DNA of 17,610 nt from CAYORM01 sp964406375 (GTDB taxonomy: Bacteria; Pseudomonadota; Alphaproteobacteria; DSM-16000; Inquilinaceae). Positions 17,166-17,610 of this stretch are shown piece by piece. The DNA lies in assembly GCA_964406375.1 (NCBI GenBank), contig CAYORM010000060.1:1-17610 (forward strand). Reading direction: 5' to 3'. The translations under genes were made by a program, and so were the position numbers. The stretch's first letter is position 1; each line of letters opens with the position of its first letter. The notes below the pieces were generated by a model. The model saw only the letters and a list, made by a program, of their open reading frames with translations, did not search any database and was not told the DNA's origin.

Positions 17166-17610
17166 ATGACCACCGATCACAGTCTTTTCCGCGTGTCCGA
17201 GGAATGGGCCGGAAGGGCCTGGATCGACCACGATCGCTATCACGAGACCTACCGGCGATCGATCGAGGACCCCGAGGGCTTCTGGGCCGAGGCCGGCCGA
17301 CGGATCGACTGGATCGTGCCCTATACCCAGATCAAGGACGTCTCCTACACCGGTGATGTGCGCATCCGCTGGTACTGGGACGGGGTGCTGAACGTCTCGG
17401 CCAACTGCATCGACCGGCACCTCGCGACGCGCGCCGACCAGACGGCGATCATCTGGGAGGGCGACGACCCGGGCGAGAGCCGGTACATCACCTATCGCGA
17501 GCTGTACGAGCAGGTTTGCCGCTTCGCCAATGCGCTTAAGGCGCGCGGCGTGCGCAAGGGCGACCGGGTGACGATCTACATGCCGATGATCCCGGAGGCG
17601 GCCTATGCGA
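17166..17610 (+). CDS. acs: Acetyl-CoA synthetase, N-terminal part (runs off the window)
   Basis: The first 148 codons are present; the gene continues past the right edge. The enzyme activates acetate to acetyl-CoA through acetyl-AMP. Recognisable parts are the N-terminal ACAS region (FWAEAGRRIDWIVPY, residues 38–52), then WYWDGVLNVSANCIDRHL (67–84), IIWEGDDPGESRYITYREL (94–112), and the start of the adenylate-forming domain (KGDRVTIYMPMIPEAAYA). These match Acs rather than propionyl- or acetoacetyl-CoA ligases. The AMP-binding signature and the acetylated lysine near the C-terminus are outside the window. ATG 17166 follows GGGAGA with 5 bases between, an excellent site. The gene is divergent from the alcohol dehydrogenase with 268 bp between starts; a shared role in alcohol-to-acetate use is possible but unproven. 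Confidence 0.96.
   Translation, partial: MTTDHSLFRVSEEWAGRAWIDHDRYHETYRRSIEDPEGFWAEAGRRIDWIVPYTQIKDVSYTGDVRIRWYWDGVLNVSANCIDRHLATRADQTAIIWEGDDPGESRYITYRELYEQVCRFANALKARGVRKGDRVTIYMPMIPEAAYA

Overview
This is a GC-rich (about 70%), densely packed stretch of ordinary chromosome, most likely from an alphaproteobacterium, perhaps of the Rhodospirillales. The evidence is the Rieske–cytochrome b–cytochrome c1 operon lying divergently from trmL–hemF, and a compact DUF1285–NUDIX–cca block lying divergently from a moxR–DUF58–DUF4159 cluster, an arrangement I recall from this class. Base composition and codon use look even throughout. I see no insertion sequence, prophage, CRISPR array, tRNA or rRNA gene inside the window.

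Layout. Positions 1–492 hold no convincing protein gene. They contain a near-consensus promoter pointing left, out of the window, with a GC-rich discriminator of the kind found on stable-RNA operons. An exported LysM/OapA-like plus M23 peptidoglycan peptidase follows (493–1962, TTG start). It converges across a hairpin on the leftward cytochrome bc1 operon petA-petB-petC (4754 down to 2072), which has a good promoter at 4912–4940. Divergent from petA are trmL and hemF (4973–6339), joined by an ATGA overlap. hemF meets cca tail to tail with only 4 bp between stops. Leftward from 8996 run DUF1285, a CoA-type NUDIX hydrolase and cca.

From 9036 to 15876 a rightward four-gene cluster encodes a MoxR AAA+ ATPase, a DUF58 protein, and two large membrane-anchored proteins. 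By inspection both large proteins have N-terminal membrane helices, a vWA-like domain, a class I glutamine-amidotransferase-like domain and a membrane segment after it; the first also carries a C-terminal DUF4159 domain. It resembles a reduced Bat (aerotolerance) operon of unproven function and is the least understood and most interesting part of the window. A zinc alcohol dehydrogenase (16897 down to 15881) converges on it with a 4 bp gap. The window ends in the first 148 codons of acetyl-CoA synthetase.

Functionally the window mixes aerobic housekeeping (bc1 complex, oxygen-dependent haem synthesis, acetate activation), tRNA maturation (trmL, cca), cell-wall turnover (M23) and the MoxR/vWA envelope cluster. 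No wholly new system is evident. The best candidate for undescribed biology is the paired vWA/pseudo-amidotransferase proteins, one with an intact metal site and one without, both apparently free of cysteine.
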